A DNA stretch of 35,724 nucleotides from Trichodesmium erythraeum GBRTRLIN201 (GCA_018457135.1 JAGGDU010000160.1:84315-120038); one strand, 5' to 3'; positions 16,741 to 27,119 are shown, numbered from the stretch's first letter. Notes: generated by a model not told the origin, from the letters alone. Numbers and translations are program-made.

Positions 16741-17270
16741 ATTTTTTGATGCTTAATAATTAATTACTACAAAATAATGAAAAAATATATGAATATTTAA
16801 CAGGTTAAACACTATCAAGAGAAAAAATAAAACGTCAATTTAAATTTTTCATACTAAATGCTTTTTTAGTTATTCCTAATCTCTTAACACCTGCAAAAAT
16901 ATGACTTGCTTTATAACATTAAGAAAATTTCAATAAAGCTCAAAATGAAAAATATCATAATCTAATTTAATCTAATTAATGAAAGCTGAAAAATAAGTTA
17001 AAATCATATTTTTTTGAGCATTTCCCAAGTAGTTGATACTTGTTGGTGATGGAATAAATTTATGATATACACATAATCATTTAATCGGTGAGTGTTCTAG
17101 TATTTACTATGAATTATTACATCAGTCCTACCTCGAAAATAAAAAATTGGGGCTGCTTTAAAGCAAGATATAGGAAGCAGAAGGAACAGGAGTTGGAGAT
17201 ATTTTTAAGAAGTTCAGTTATTAGACATAATATTTAGGACTGCTATAGTTATAAACATCAAAATTAAACA
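16741..17270. other. Intergenic stretch between rnpB and thiG
   Basis: AT-rich, no ORF. No TPP riboswitch is seen ahead of thiG. A short perfect palindrome TGCTTTAAAGCA lies near 17153. The thiG promoter should be in its 3' part. Confidence 0.4.
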
Positions 17271-18110
17271 ATGCAAACAGTTGAAAAATTAACTACAGAA
17301 ACTCTAGAAAAACCTCTAATTATTGCCGGTAAAAAGTTTACCTCTCGTCTGATGACAGGCACAGGCAAGTATCCGACTATTGAGACAATGCAGCAAAGTA
17401 TAGAGGCTAGTAAATGTGAAATTATCACTGTAGCAGTACGACGAGTACAAACTCAAGCTCCTGGCCATAAAGGGTTAGCAGAAGCTATAGACTGGCAAAA
17501 AGTCTGGATGTTGCCTAATACTGCTGGTTGTCAAACTGCTGAAGATGCAGTAAGAGTAGCCAGGTTGGGTAGAGAAATGGCAAAGTTGTTAGGCCAAGAA
17601 GATAATAATTTTGTCAAACTAGAAGTTATTCCTGACTCTAAATATTTACTGCCAGACCCTATCGGAACTCTACAAGCCGCAGAACAGTTAATTAAAGAAG
17701 GTTTTGCTGTATTACCTTATATTAATGCTGACCCACTTCTAGCTAAAAGACTTGAGGAGGCTGGTTGTTCTACAGTTATGCCTTTGGGTTCACCCATAGG
17801 CTCAGGCCAGGGAATACAAAATGCAGCCAATATTTCCATAATTATTGACAATTCTACTGTTCCTGTGGTAATAGATGCCGGTATCGGAACTCCCAGTGAA
17901 GCAACTCAAGCAATGGAAATGGGAGCTGATGCTTTACTAATTAATTCAGCGATCGCTTTAGCCAAAAATCCGCCCATCATGGCAAAAGCTATGGGAATGG
18001 CCACAGAATCAGGACGTTTAGCTTATCTAGCTGGCAGAATACCGAAAAAAAGTTATGCTACTCCTTCTTCTCCTGTAACTGGAAAGATTAATACAACTAC
18101 TTCAGAATAA
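17271..18110 (+). CDS. thiG: Thiazole synthase
   Basis: 279 residues, family length. ThiG makes the thiazole phosphate of thiamine from deoxyxylulose 5-phosphate, dehydroglycine and ThiS thiocarboxylate in the cytoplasm. The TIM-barrel landmarks are clear: [31 protein letters not shown], the Schiff-base lysine K116 in [22 protein letters not shown], and the phosphate-binding [11 protein letters not shown] plus [11 protein letters not shown]. In several cyanobacteria thiG is fused to thiO; here it stands alone with no thiO or thiS next to it. The ATG is the only good start. psb34 follows after 85 bp in the same direction, probably with its own promoter. Confidence 0.95.
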   Translation: MQTVEKLTTETLEKPLIIAGKKFTSRLMTGTGKYPTIETMQQSIEASKCEIITVAVRRVQTQAPGHKGLAEAIDWQKVWMLPNTAGCQTAEDAVRVARLGREMAKLLGQEDNNFVKLEVIPDSKYLLPDPIGTLQAAEQLIKEGFAVLPYINADPLLAKRLEEAGCSTVMPLGSPIGSGQGIQNAANISIIIDNSTVPVVIDAGIGTPSEATQAMEMGADALLINSAIALAKNPPIMAKAMGMATESGRLAYLAGRIPKKSYATPSSPVTGKINTTTSE

Positions 18111-18195
18111 TAATTTCTTATATTCTCATATTCTCCGAATTTCTGTTAGGCTAAGTAATAGTTAAGAAATAATAAAGAAATAGGGACTTTGGGTT

Positions 18196-18369
18196 ATGCC
18201 ATATACAACAGAAGAAGGTGGACGTTTAAATAATTTTGCTCAAGAGCCAAAAGTTTATCAAGCAGAAGCTCCAGATCAAAACCAACAAAAGCTTTATCTA
18301 ATCTTAGGAGCTTTAGGAACTTTCTTAATAGTTAGTTTAGTGTTTGTGGCTTTTTCTGTATCAGCTTAG
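18196..18369 (+). CDS. psb34: Photosystem II assembly protein Psb34
   Basis: 57 residues, ATG 18196 to TAG 18369. It has the hallmark N-terminus of the Ssl1498/Psb34 family (EEGGRLNNFAQEPKVY) and one C-terminal membrane helix (LYLILGALGTFLIVSLVFVA). Psb34 binds the CP47 side of PSII intermediates during late assembly and competes with HliA-type proteins. The family is made only by cyanobacteria and relatives, which supports the host call. The length and helix position are typical. A possible weak ribosome site is GGG just before the ATG. A hairpin follows at 18411-18439. Confidence 0.9.
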   Translation: MPYTTEEGGRLNNFAQEPKVYQAEAPDQNQQKLYLILGALGTFLIVSLVFVAFSVSA

Positions 18370-18410
18370 ATTTTTTCTATAAATAACACAAAATATTAAA
18401 AGTATCTCTA

Positions 18411-18439
18411 ATCCCTACTTTTCTATTGATAGTAGGGAT
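18411..18439 (+). terminator. Hairpin after psb34
   Basis: ATCCCTACT 18411-18419 pairs with AGTAGGGAT 18431-18439 over an 11-nt loop, 40 bases after the stop. There is no clear T-run, so it may be an end-protecting or weak terminator stem. Confidence 0.55.
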
Positions 18440-19170
18440 CATGCTTAAGGTTCTTAGAAATTAAGATATAGCAGGGATGTTGTTCGCGATGTATATAATA
18501 TTTAGCGGGCAGGATGCCTATAATACAAAAGTTTGACTATTCCACGTTGTAAATTTTATCTGCGATATGTTTTCCTAGAATGATTAAAAATATTGCTGAA
18601 GTTTGCTTATTAATTAATAACTAAAGTCTTGATCAAAGTCTTTTATTATTTTTAGGAATCGTTTATAACTGAAACTGAACTAGGTTCTTGAATTTTCGGG
18701 GGTCTAGTTTTTGTTTAATAGCGAATACTCTAATAATCAACTTTACGATAGAAAAAAACAACCTTTAATATAGTAATTTTAAATTTTTTCAATTAAAAAG
18801 GCAAGGGATATTTATATTTAATATTTATTGTTTATTATATTTTACAAAAGTAATCTGATTTGATTTATGAGGTGTAGATTTGCCGAACAAAATAAAACAT
18901 TAATTTGATACTTCAATAACTATTAAACTCCTCTTGAAATTACTGCTACTGTACTTCATCAACTACCGAATGTCCTAGAAGTATGATTAGGTAATGTAAA
19001 AAAAACTCTGATTTATTATGAAATTTCTGATTCTGGGTAGTTAGAGTAGAAGATGGTATAAAATAATTGACTATAACTAAATAACTTAGTTAAAATTAAG
19101 ATAATACTTAACTTTTTATCATAAAATCAAGTCAACATTATTTAAATTTACCTATCCCCTTAAGAAAACT
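18440..19170. other. Gene-free AT-rich stretch
   Basis: No supported gene on either strand. Some short frames, such as one around 18930-18990, read like worn coding sequence, but nothing identifiable. Confidence 0.4.
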
Positions 19171-21333
19171 GTGATAGACATTCATGCCCCAACAATTTCT
19201 AGATTGAATCGGCAAATCTATCAACGCTTAAAACAAGCTCTATCCTTAAATCTACGTCGCCAAATTTTTATAGCTGTATGTGATCACCAACAGCTAAAAA
19301 TTAGCTTAGTTGAAAAGTTAGAAGCCGACCTAACAAATACTATTGATGACAGGGAAGAACAATCAAAAAACAAAATAAATAACAATCAAAATATATTATT
19401 TGTTACTCTAAATTTAAACCTAAGTAATCCTAATCCAGTAACTCAGATTAATCAATGGTTTGCACTTAATCCTGAATTTAAAAAAATAGAAGAATATCAA
19501 ATCTTGGGATTTCAAATTATTGGAGTAGAGAACTTAACCAAACAACCTTCAGCAGTTCAATGGTCATTTATTAGCAATCTCAAAAAAATCGAAAAAAATT
19601 TATCCAAATTAGAATCTAGTATCTTACTTTGGGTGACTAAACCTTGGCTAAATACTATCAAACAGTCAGCACCAGAATTTTGGAATTGGCACACAGGTAT
19701 ATTTGAATTTGAGGGAGAACCTACCCCAGTAACTCCTAGACAAAAAAAATCATTATTTTCAAACAAGGTAAAACCTCAATCTTTCTTGCCATCAATAACT
19801 AGCCAACCTTCCATAAACATAGCAAGGCCATTGATGGCACTCGAACAAAAATCTTACGAATCAAAAAATTCTCAAGGTTATTTTCTTTCCCCGGCTATAG
19901 AAAAACTGTCAGAGTTAACTATTAACTTAAGTCCACACAAAAAAAATCTTCCACAGCCAGAATTAGAATTAGTTGAACTAGCAAGTTTAGTATGGGCAGA
20001 AATTTCGAGAAAGTCTCAAGAGGTAAAAACATCCCTGAAAAAGCAACAGTTTCAAATCCTTAAAGAAATTCAGGAGTTGAAAACTAATCAATATCCATCT
20101 CCAGAGTTAGTTATAGCTTATCAAACATTGGGGGATTTTTATCGCGATCTCATTTTAGCCGGGGAAGTCTCAGAGCAAAGTCTAATTATTGCCATTCGTG
20201 CTTATGAGATGGTTATTGAGTTGACATCTGAAGATACAGAAAATGTGAGTCAGTTTTCTAGATACCAAATTCCTATTCAAGACATTTTTAATGACCTTGG
20301 TACTTTATACTGGATGTTATCTCGTCAAATCAAGTCTAGCAAGTCTGATTTATTAGTTTATTTGGAGCGAAGTATCGTTCTTTATCAAGTGGCTATGGGG
20401 GAAATTAATTCGTTTCAAAAATACACTTATGCTAGATTACAAAAAAACTTAGGTTTAGCTTACGCTGATTTAGCTACTTATCAGCAACCACAACAGAATT
20501 GGGAAAGAGCCCTGAGAGCTTATCAGGAAGCTATCTTTTATCTAGATAAAGTAGCTGCTCCTAGAGATTATGCTTCTACTCTCAATAATTTAGGAGCAGC
20601 TTATTGGAACTTGGCTCAATATACTCAAGATATTGAGCATTTACAAGGAGCAATTTCTACTTATGAGGAAGCTATAGATTACTTTACGCCAGAAATTGAA
20701 CCAATTAACTATGCAATGATTCAAAATAATTTAGGTATAGCTTATTGGAACTTAGCTCAATTTCAGACAGAAGTATCAGAGAATCTAATTCTCAAAGCTA
20801 TTGATGCCTATTTACTCGCATTGAAGTATCGTACTCGAGAAGCTTTTCCTCTTGCTTATGCTGCGACACAAAATAACTTAGGTACTGCCTATTGGCATCT
20901 GGCTAACCAATTTGAGGAAAATCAAATTCGCGCTCAAATTTTCCATGAAGCGATCGCTGCTTATTCTCAAGCTGTAAGTATCGCTCAACATTTTTCTCCT
21001 TCTCAACTTACTTTCGACCTATTGGCCACTCATCATAATATTGGACTTGCCTACTATCAAATAGCAACAATTAGCAATACCACATTAGACAAAAAAAGTC
21101 AAATCAGTAATTTAGAAGCAGCTTTAGATCATCACTTACTAGGTTATGGTGATCAACCCCAGACTAATGTTAACAAAATGCAAGAAGAACAAGTTAGTGT
21201 AAATTATATTCTCAGAATTATTCGTACCTTCTACAATAAGTATGGAATACAAGGGCAAAATTTAGCTCTTTCTAAAATCCCAAGTAATTTATTACCTAAA
21301 ATTTTAGTGATGTTGTCATCGCACTCGCCCTAG
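19171..21333 (+). CDS. Large TPR protein, cyanobacterial type
   Basis: 720 residues, GTG start (the next in-frame ATG is far inside). Residues 1-165 (LRRQIFIAVCDHQQLK..LVEKLEADL) form a domain that looks like a worn P-loop type fold without a Walker A. Residues about 165-260 are a low-complexity linker. Residues about 265-650 hold tetratricopeptide repeats with the pattern NNLG.AYW.LA and A..AY..A, at least six copies, several with extended 45-50-residue spacing. TPR surfaces scaffold protein complexes. There is no signal peptide or membrane helix, so it is cytoplasmic or thylakoid-associated. Similar proteins are conserved in filamentous cyanobacteria, without a known role. It stands alone. 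Confidence 0.75.
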   Translation: MIDIHAPTISRLNRQIYQRLKQALSLNLRRQIFIAVCDHQQLKISLVEKLEADLTNTIDDREEQSKNKINNNQNILFVTLNLNLSNPNPVTQINQWFALNPEFKKIEEYQILGFQIIGVENLTKQPSAVQWSFISNLKKIEKNLSKLESSILLWVTKPWLNTIKQSAPEFWNWHTGIFEFEGEPTPVTPRQKKSLFSNKVKPQSFLPSITSQPSINIARPLMALEQKSYESKNSQGYFLSPAIEKLSELTINLSPHKKNLPQPELELVELASLVWAEISRKSQEVKTSLKKQQFQILKEIQELKTNQYPSPELVIAYQTLGDFYRDLILAGEVSEQSLIIAIRAYEMVIELTSEDTENVSQFSRYQIPIQDIFNDLGTLYWMLSRQIKSSKSDLLVYLERSIVLYQVAMGEINSFQKYTYARLQKNLGLAYADLATYQQPQQNWERALRAYQEAIFYLDKVAAPRDYASTLNNLGAAYWNLAQYTQDIEHLQGAISTYEEAIDYFTPEIEPINYAMIQNNLGIAYWNLAQFQTEVSENLILKAIDAYLLALKYRTREAFPLAYAATQNNLGTAYWHLANQFEENQIRAQIFHEAIAAYSQAVSIAQHFSPSQLTFDLLATHHNIGLAYYQIATISNTTLDKKSQISNLEAALDHHLLGYGDQPQTNVNKMQEEQVSVNYILRIIRTFYNKYGIQGQNLALSKIPSNLLPKILVMLSSHSP

Positions 21334-21759
21334 AATTACCATAATAAAACTCTTATTCCTGTTAAAAATTCCATCCATAAAATAGGATAATTTTTTTCAA
21401 CTAGGACTGAATAAAACTGAATGTGAGTCAACTATTTTTATGATGATTAAATAAGCTAAGTATATTATTTTATATATCAAAGTATTTGAGTTGCTATACT
21501 AAGTAAATAGTTAATACCCAAAATATAGAGGAAAACAGAAATCTTTCGTTAAATTTAAATCAACTTGTCACCAAAATACCTATAAACAATAATCTCAAGA
21601 TAATTCAATTTTTATTATTTACTTATATCCTCTTCCATATTATGGGAAAGAGGCACAAAAGGAAGAGTTTATAGGAAAAAAAGAAGAATAAAGAGAACTT
21701 TCTATAAAATAAATTAGGGATTTTTAGTACAAGCTGATGTGATTGTTTCGTCAAAAATT
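21334..21759. other. Gene-free stretch
   Basis: AT-rich, nothing recognisable. Confidence 0.4.
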
Positions 21760-22044
21760 TTCACCAAAAGTATTCTCGCTCTGAGTTTAATCGAATGGGA
21801 GATAGAGAGGTGTGTAGTATACCTTTAAGTAGAGCCTCCTAGAAATGGCACTCTAGCCCTAGAGTTATTCAATAAGTTTTCCCCAGACTTAGTAGTATTA
21901 GATGTCAACTTACCTAGTACAAATAGCATTAAACTTTGCAAATATCAGCAAAGGGATACAAATCTCCTTTGTAAAGATGACAAAATAAACAAAATTGAGC
22001 TGTCTATTTTATCTCTTCGGGAGTCGATTTATCCCCAGCCTTAA
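21760..22044 (+). pseudogene. Response-regulator receiver domain remnant
   Basis: In one frame this reads ALSLIEWEIERCVVYL, a TAA stop, then GTLALELFNKFSPDLVVLDV followed by NLPSTNSIKLCK, and ends at TAA 22042-22044. This matches the middle of a receiver domain: the helix before the phospho-acceptor strand, then PDLVVLDVNLP with its Asp. The part after the Asp strand is lost, there is no start codon, and the frame is broken. It was probably an OmpR or NarL type regulator. It lies convergent to, and just 12 bp from, the hemY stop. Confidence 0.75.
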
Positions 22045-22056
22045 ACAAGGGGGGTG

Positions 22057-23505
22057 TTAAAGCTCCCCAAACCCCATACCCGAATAAATATCAGTCGCTA
22101 CTTCTATACTACGACGAACACAATCTCCCAGAGCCACACCACCAATATAATTACTACATAGATATACTCCAGGCCAAGATTTTAAGCCATGATTAATCTG
22201 AGCCAGCCTAGAACTATAACCTAAATTATACTGAGGAATAGCACGAGACCATATATGTACTGCCAGAACTTTTGGTTTTTCAGGATTCTGGTTTAATAGA
22301 GTTTGACAAAGGTCTTGATGAACTTGTGCAACGATGGCTTCACTATCTAAGTGAGAAATTTCTGGGTCTGTTGCACCACCAATATAATTAGTAAAAATTT
22401 GCCATCCAAGAGGTGTTCTACCAGAAAATAAAGCAGAAGACCAAATAGTACCAAGAGTCCGAATGCCTTGACCTCTAGGAATCAAATTACCAAAGCCATC
22501 TATCTTGGCCTTGATAGAAGAAACAGGATATGCCAAAACTACACAGGCAACAGTAGGATAATAGAATTCATCAAGAGTACCAGCAATTTCAGGAAGTAAA
22601 GGTCTAAATAATTTAGCACAGGCATAAGCAGGGCTGGAGAGGGCAATGGTACGAGTTTCTATTTGCTGAGAACCATTGGGAGTCGAAAATTCTGCTATAT
22701 AAGTCTGTTTTTCTGTCGGACGAAGACCCACGAGAGACCAATTGAGCTTGACTGCTTGTCCTAAATAAGTAGCGATCGCTTTTGGCAATACCTCCAAACC
22801 ACGTCGGAAAGAACCCAACTCTCCAGGTTTAGTTTTAGGAATATTAGAATTAGCAGCAGCCTTTGACTTAGGGTTTCTTTGAGCAGACAAAACAGCACCA
22901 GCCAAAAGTCCACCACCAAGGTCAGCCATTCGAGCCACTTTAGAAAAAGCAGCAGTAGCACTAAGTTGACTAGGGTCTCCAGCGTAAACACCAGAAACAA
23001 AAGGTTCAACTAATCGTTCCATTACCTCTTTACCAAGATGTCTTTGGAAAAATTGGGATACAGTTTCTTCTCCCCCTTCCTGAGATAGATCCATACCAAC
23101 AACAGGTGGAACAAAACCCAAAGCACCAACTAAAGCGCGTAACTTTCCAGTATTACTCAGTAGTTGAGACTGTAACATTGCCTTTGGGCTCATTGGTACT
23201 GGTAGTAATTGACCATTCCAATAAACATAACGAGGTAACTTACGGTCTGCAAAAATCAAATCCTCTTTGAGGCCAACATCTACAGCCAACTTTAAAAGCT
23301 CAGGGGTGGGAGAAAAACTATTAGGACCTTCTTCCCAAAGAAATTCTCCTTGAGAAACTGTCGTGATATTACCCCCGACTCGGTTTTGGCTCTCAGCAAC
23401 TAAAATTTTCAAGGGTGAATTATTACTTAATTTTGTCAGTTTATGGGCTAAACTCAAGCCACTGATACCTGCACCCACGACTAAGACATCTAATATTTCA
23501 GTCAT
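22057..23505 (-). CDS. hemY: Protoporphyrinogen oxidase, oxygen-dependent HemY/HemG type
   Basis: 482 residues, usual for the family. It oxidises protoporphyrinogen IX to protoporphyrin IX, the last shared step of haem and chlorophyll synthesis, at membranes. The FAD site is VVGAGISGLSLA at residues 9-20, followed by the E33-type acid region (AESQNRVGGNITT) and the EEGPNSF motif typical of PPOX. Further family segments are PRYVYWNGQLLPVPMSP, EPFVSGVYAGDPSQLS and, at the C-terminus, NYIGGVALGDCVRRS. No signal peptide. DUF2811 lies 127 bp upstream in the same direction, probably separate. Also called hemG in some cyanobacterial annotations. Confidence 0.95.
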   Translation of the reverse strand: MTEILDVLVVGAGISGLSLAHKLTKLSNNSPLKILVAESQNRVGGNITTVSQGEFLWEEGPNSFSPTPELLKLAVDVGLKEDLIFADRKLPRYVYWNGQLLPVPMSPKAMLQSQLLSNTGKLRALVGALGFVPPVVGMDLSQEGGEETVSQFFQRHLGKEVMERLVEPFVSGVYAGDPSQLSATAAFSKVARMADLGGGLLAGAVLSAQRNPKSKAAANSNIPKTKPGELGSFRRGLEVLPKAIATYLGQAVKLNWSLVGLRPTEKQTYIAEFSTPNGSQQIETRTIALSSPAYACAKLFRPLLPEIAGTLDEFYYPTVACVVLAYPVSSIKAKIDGFGNLIPRGQGIRTLGTIWSSALFSGRTPLGWQIFTNYIGGATDPEISHLDSEAIVAQVHQDLCQTLLNQNPEKPKVLAVHIWSRAIPQYNLGYSSRLAQINHGLKSWPGVYLCSNYIGGVALGDCVRRSIEVATDIYSGMGFGEL

Positions 23506-23631
23506 TTGTTCTTAAATATATTTAGCATACTATTTTTCACGATGTTGTTTATATAATAGTCCCCAGGGCGGGATTGAGATTCCCAAACCTTCAAATTTAG
23601 TCCGTACTAGGAGTTTAACTTTTAGCTTCTG

Positions 23632-23856
23632 TTATAAATGATTTTGGAAAAGGGTTTCTAGATAAACTCTAGCAGCTTGTCGATAATAGGGAGATGTTTC
23701 TGGTGTACCGCTATCTCCATTTTGTAACAAGAATAGTGATAAAGCTGCTGAAAACACCCGGTCTTGATCCCAGTCTGAGTGATTTTCTAAGTAGATTTTC
23801 AATGATTCGTGCAGTGCTTCAGGAATTTCGGCCAGAATACTAACAGTTACATTCAT
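23632..23856 (-). CDS. DUF2811 family protein
   Basis: 74 residues. It matches the cyanobacterial DUF2811 family: V.ILAEIPEALHESLK..L at the N-terminus, DWDQDRVFSAALSLFLLQN in the middle and YLETLF at the end. The fold looks like a small all-helical or ribbon-helix-helix-like domain; function is unknown. It is the gene closest to the DnaA-box cluster (about 300 bp away) and reads away from it. Confidence 0.85.
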   Translation of the reverse strand: MNVTVSILAEIPEALHESLKIYLENHSDWDQDRVFSAALSLFLLQNGDSGTPETSPYYRQAARVYLETLFQNHL

Positions 23857-24153
23857 GTTTATAAGTAAGGCTCTGTGTATATTTTTTTTCTCTATAGTCC
23901 TTAGTTGTGGCCATGAACCACTAACTTTGAACTACTGATGTCGCATCATTGTGCATTAAGAGGGGGTAGGTTTGTCAATATTGAGAAATATTACAACTTG
24001 CTTTCTAGAAATAAAATATTTACGAAATAATAAATGTTTCATAGCATTTTTTGTTACAAAACTTTACTAATATTGGCCAATATTAATTTATTTACCTGTG
24101 AGTGAACAAAATCCCCAATTTAGTTACAAGAGTATTATCATGTCGTTGAACTC

Positions 24154-24227
24154 TGTGGAAAACTCTGTTTAACCTGTGGAAAACATTGAAGTTCTTTGTG
24201 GAAATACTGTGGAATCTATGTGGAAAA
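24154..24227 (+). other. oriC: DnaA-box cluster, candidate replication origin (oriC)
   Basis: Five boxes in one direction: TGTGGAAAA at 24154-24162, 24175-24183 and 24219-24227, TGTGGAAAT at 24197-24205 and TGTGGAATC at 24208-24216. TTTTCCACA, the complement of TGTGGAAAA, is the known cyanobacterial DnaA box. Start-to-start steps are 21, 22, 11 and 11 bp, so all lie on one face of the helix. An AT-rich block suited to unwinding follows. oriC in many cyanobacteria is next to dnaN; that gene is not in the window, so a DnaA-binding regulatory cluster is the alternative. Confidence 0.7.
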
Positions 24228-24360
24228 TTACTATAAAAGATAAGAATTCTGAACTACTTCAATTTAAAGTTAATAAAGATGTTTAAAATAAAAATATATT
24301 ATTATAGCAATAAATTCTACTTTTAATAAAAGTATTTTCTGCTTCTTTGGTATTTTTAAA
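24228..24360. other. AT-rich block beside the DnaA boxes (possible unwinding element)
   Basis: Almost pure A/T apart from scattered single G or C (TTTAAAATAAAAATATATTA and similar). It directly follows the last box, in the usual place of a duplex unwinding element. Confidence 0.45.
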
Positions 24361-24995
24361 CTCTTCACAGGTGACTTTTTCTAAATAAGCCTAAACAGAT
24401 TTTATGATACATCTAATGTTCATGTAGTTTATTTAGAGTTTGATTTGTGAAAATTTTATCTTTGTTTTAGAAGCTAATTGTGGTTTATTATAGTTATGAA
24501 ATCAACTTTTTTTTCAGAAAAATATTTTATAATTAATTTTTTTCCCGACTACAGGGTATTTATACCAGGTGTAATAAAAATTTACTGCAAATAACTAGGC
24601 TTTTTATTAGAAGTCAGAAGTCAAGGAATGAATTGGTTCAAGATTATATTTTATTCGTAAATTACTTCTTTTGTCAAAGAAATATCCCCTATAAAGTTGT
24701 TGAATCACACTTAATTATTCAAACAGATTCTTTTTTTTGACCCTTGGTATAATTTTGGCTAATAATTTAGTTTCTTGTCTTTTCTCTCTCGTCTAGGTAT
24801 TGAGACAAATCTAATTTCTAGCGCTACAACATTAAATTCTCCCGTAGTCCCGTAGATGCAGTTAATATAGTGATATTGATCAGTAAACTCCTTTCAGCGC
24901 GAAAAGTCCGACTGCACAAATCACTAATTTTACACAACTACCTATCGTCGTTTTCAGGCTTTACTCTAGAACAAAATTTTCGGTAAAAAAATGCT

Positions 24996-27119
24996 ATGAT
25001 TAAGAAATTTCAATCCTCTTTTAATAGGATTCTATTGTCGCGAATTTTACTACTTACGATATCAGGACTAGTATTGGGTCAGTATATAATTTACAGACAA
25101 GCACGTTCTACTTTTCTAAACACTGCTCGTCAAAACCTTAAAGAAAGTGCAGATAGAAAAGCGGAATATCTTCAACAATGGGCAACATCACTAAAGTCAA
25201 GTCTAGTTAGTGCGAGTGAAAGCTATGTACTTGAATCTGGTACAGTTGAAGAGCATCAAAGTTATATTAAACGGTTAGACGAAATGTTATCTACTCAGAT
25301 AAGTTGCGTTCAATTGAGTAACTTACGGACTGAGGAGATCGTCGCGAATACTTGTGGTACTGAAAGAATAGATTCTTTACCGGAAAATATATGGCCTCAA
25401 CAGCAAAAACAACTTTTTAGGGACAAGTATAATATTTATGTGAGTTACAGCATCCTAGAACTGTTAAGCGCAGATAGCGAATCAAATGGTCAGAAAGTAA
25501 ATCAAAAAACACAAGTTAGCTTAGTTTGGAGTGTACCAGTGTATGTTAGTGAAGCTGGCGAAAGAAAATTGCGATATGCCTTAAGTATTAAGTCAGCTTT
25601 ACCAATGCCAACAAATAGAGAAAGAGGCTCATTTACAGGTTCAACTGTAGTAATTAATGTCCCCGAGTACAGGATATTAGCTAGTCTAGATTCTAGGAAA
25701 CTAGGGCGTAGGATTTCTGAATTGTCAGACACACAGACTGCAAAGAAACTAGAAAGTATTATGAAAAAGGCAGAGGAAGGTCAAAAACATTTTGCCCATA
25801 TATTTTCTATTGAGGAAACAGATATTCTGAGTAAAAATCAGGGAAGTGATAGAAGTAAAAATACTTTCAGAGAAATTATTGATAAACTAAAAGAGATATT
25901 GCCTAAATTGTTAAGACTTAAATTATCAGAAGATAATGAATTTTTAGCAGGGTATGTTGCTATTCCTAGCCCTATAGATAGAGATAATGATAAAGTGTGG
26001 GTTGTTTTAGCAATTACACCTATAGATTTTGCTTTATCTGGTCTTAGAGAAGTTCAAAAGGTTCTAATTATTCTAATTTTATTTTTACTTGGTGCTAGTA
26101 TCATAGCAAGTATTTTTTTGGCTCGTGATTTAGCTATTCCTTTGAAGAAACTCCGAGATTATGCTATTACTTTAAATGATTTAAATGCTCCCAGTAAAGT
26201 ACCTCAAGATCTAAAAATTCCTGAGTTTAATCAACTAGCAGTTTCATTACAGAAGATGGTAGAAAGGCTAAATAGGTGGGCTGATAAAATAGAAGTAGCT
26301 TCTAAAGAAGCTCAGGTTGCTAACCAGTTAAAAAGTGAATTTTTAGCTAATATTTCCCATGAGTTAAGAACTCCACTTAATGGTATTATTGGTTCACTGC
26401 AAATAATTTATGATGGTTTTTGTGATACTAGGGAAGAAGAAATACAGTTCTTGAAACAAGCTAATGATTCAGCTATTCATTTGCTAAGAATTATTGATGA
26501 TATCCTGGATATTCGTAAAATTGATGCAAGAAATTTATATATGACATTTGAGAATATCAATATCATCAAGTTATTAGAAGAAACTGTGGATATATTTAGA
26601 TACGATCTTGAACAAAAATCTTTGGTTTTAAAACTAAATGCTTCTGAAGAAAAAATACTTGTTTATGTTGACAAAAAAGAGTTACAGAAGGTTTTTGAAA
26701 ATGTTATTAGTAATGCTATTAAGTTTACAGAAAAAGGAAATATTGATATCTCTATTTGTAGAAAATATAATCAATGTATTTTTTCTGAAAATCAGAATAA
26801 TTTAGTTAATGCTCATACTCATAAAGTTAATCAAGTTTTAGTTACTATTCAAGATACAGGAATTGGTATTGATCCAGAAGAACAGGATAAATTATTTCAG
26901 CCTTTTGTTATGGTAGATGGTACAAAAACTCGTAAATTTGGTGGAAATGGATTAGGATTAGCTATGGCTCGCGGACTGGTGGAAATGATGAATGGTAATA
27001 TTCATCTCTATAGTGAAGGTATAGGGCGAGGAACTACAGTTTATATTACTATACCAATTCAGGAAAGATTATCATTGGAGAAAAAACAGGATATTTCAAC
27101 AGAAATTAAATTGAATTAA
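24996..27119 (+). CDS. Sensor histidine kinase
   Basis: 707 residues. TM1 lies at about residues 13-30. An extracytoplasmic sensor region of about 320 residues follows, resembling a Cache-type domain (ESADRKAEYLQQW start; Cys pair near 103 and 119). TM2 is at about 353-376 and a HAMP-like linker at 377-430. The HisKA H-box SEFLANISHELRTPLNG places the phospho-acceptor at His455. The HATPase has the N-box NVISNAIKFTEKG, G1 DTGIGIDP, F-box and G2 GGNGLGLAMARGL. It has no receiver domain and no adjacent intact regulator, so the partner is elsewhere (an orphan kinase). The signal is unknown. The ATG at 24996 is the first in frame. Confidence 0.9.
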   Translation: MIKKFQSSFNRILLSRILLLTISGLVLGQYIIYRQARSTFLNTARQNLKESADRKAEYLQQWATSLKSSLVSASESYVLESGTVEEHQSYIKRLDEMLSTQISCVQLSNLRTEEIVANTCGTERIDSLPENIWPQQQKQLFRDKYNIYVSYSILELLSADSESNGQKVNQKTQVSLVWSVPVYVSEAGERKLRYALSIKSALPMPTNRERGSFTGSTVVINVPEYRILASLDSRKLGRRISELSDTQTAKKLESIMKKAEEGQKHFAHIFSIEETDILSKNQGSDRSKNTFREIIDKLKEILPKLLRLKLSEDNEFLAGYVAIPSPIDRDNDKVWVVLAITPIDFALSGLREVQKVLIILILFLLGASIIASIFLARDLAIPLKKLRDYAITLNDLNAPSKVPQDLKIPEFNQLAVSLQKMVERLNRWADKIEVASKEAQVANQLKSEFLANISHELRTPLNGIIGSLQIIYDGFCDTREEEIQFLKQANDSAIHLLRIIDDILDIRKIDARNLYMTFENINIIKLLEETVDIFRYDLEQKSLVLKLNASEEKILVYVDKKELQKVFENVISNAIKFTEKGNIDISICRKYNQCIFSENQNNLVNAHTHKVNQVLVTIQDTGIGIDPEEQDKLFQPFVMVDGTKTRKFGGNGLGLAMARGLVEMMNGNIHLYSEGIGRGTTVYITIPIQERLSLEKKQDISTEIKLN

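Larger units (their letters stand above)
23857..24995. other. 1.1-kb noncoding AT-rich region between divergent genes
   Basis: No gene on either strand. Transcription runs away from it on both sides (DUF2811 and hemY left, histidine kinase right). It contains the DnaA-box cluster 24154-24227, then an AT-rich block at about 24228-24360. The rest is plain AT-rich DNA. Confidence 0.6.

Noticed and set aside
16741-17270. TPP riboswitch upstream of thiG
   Set aside because: The conserved CTGAGA and ACCTGA elements of the THI box are not present in the leader.
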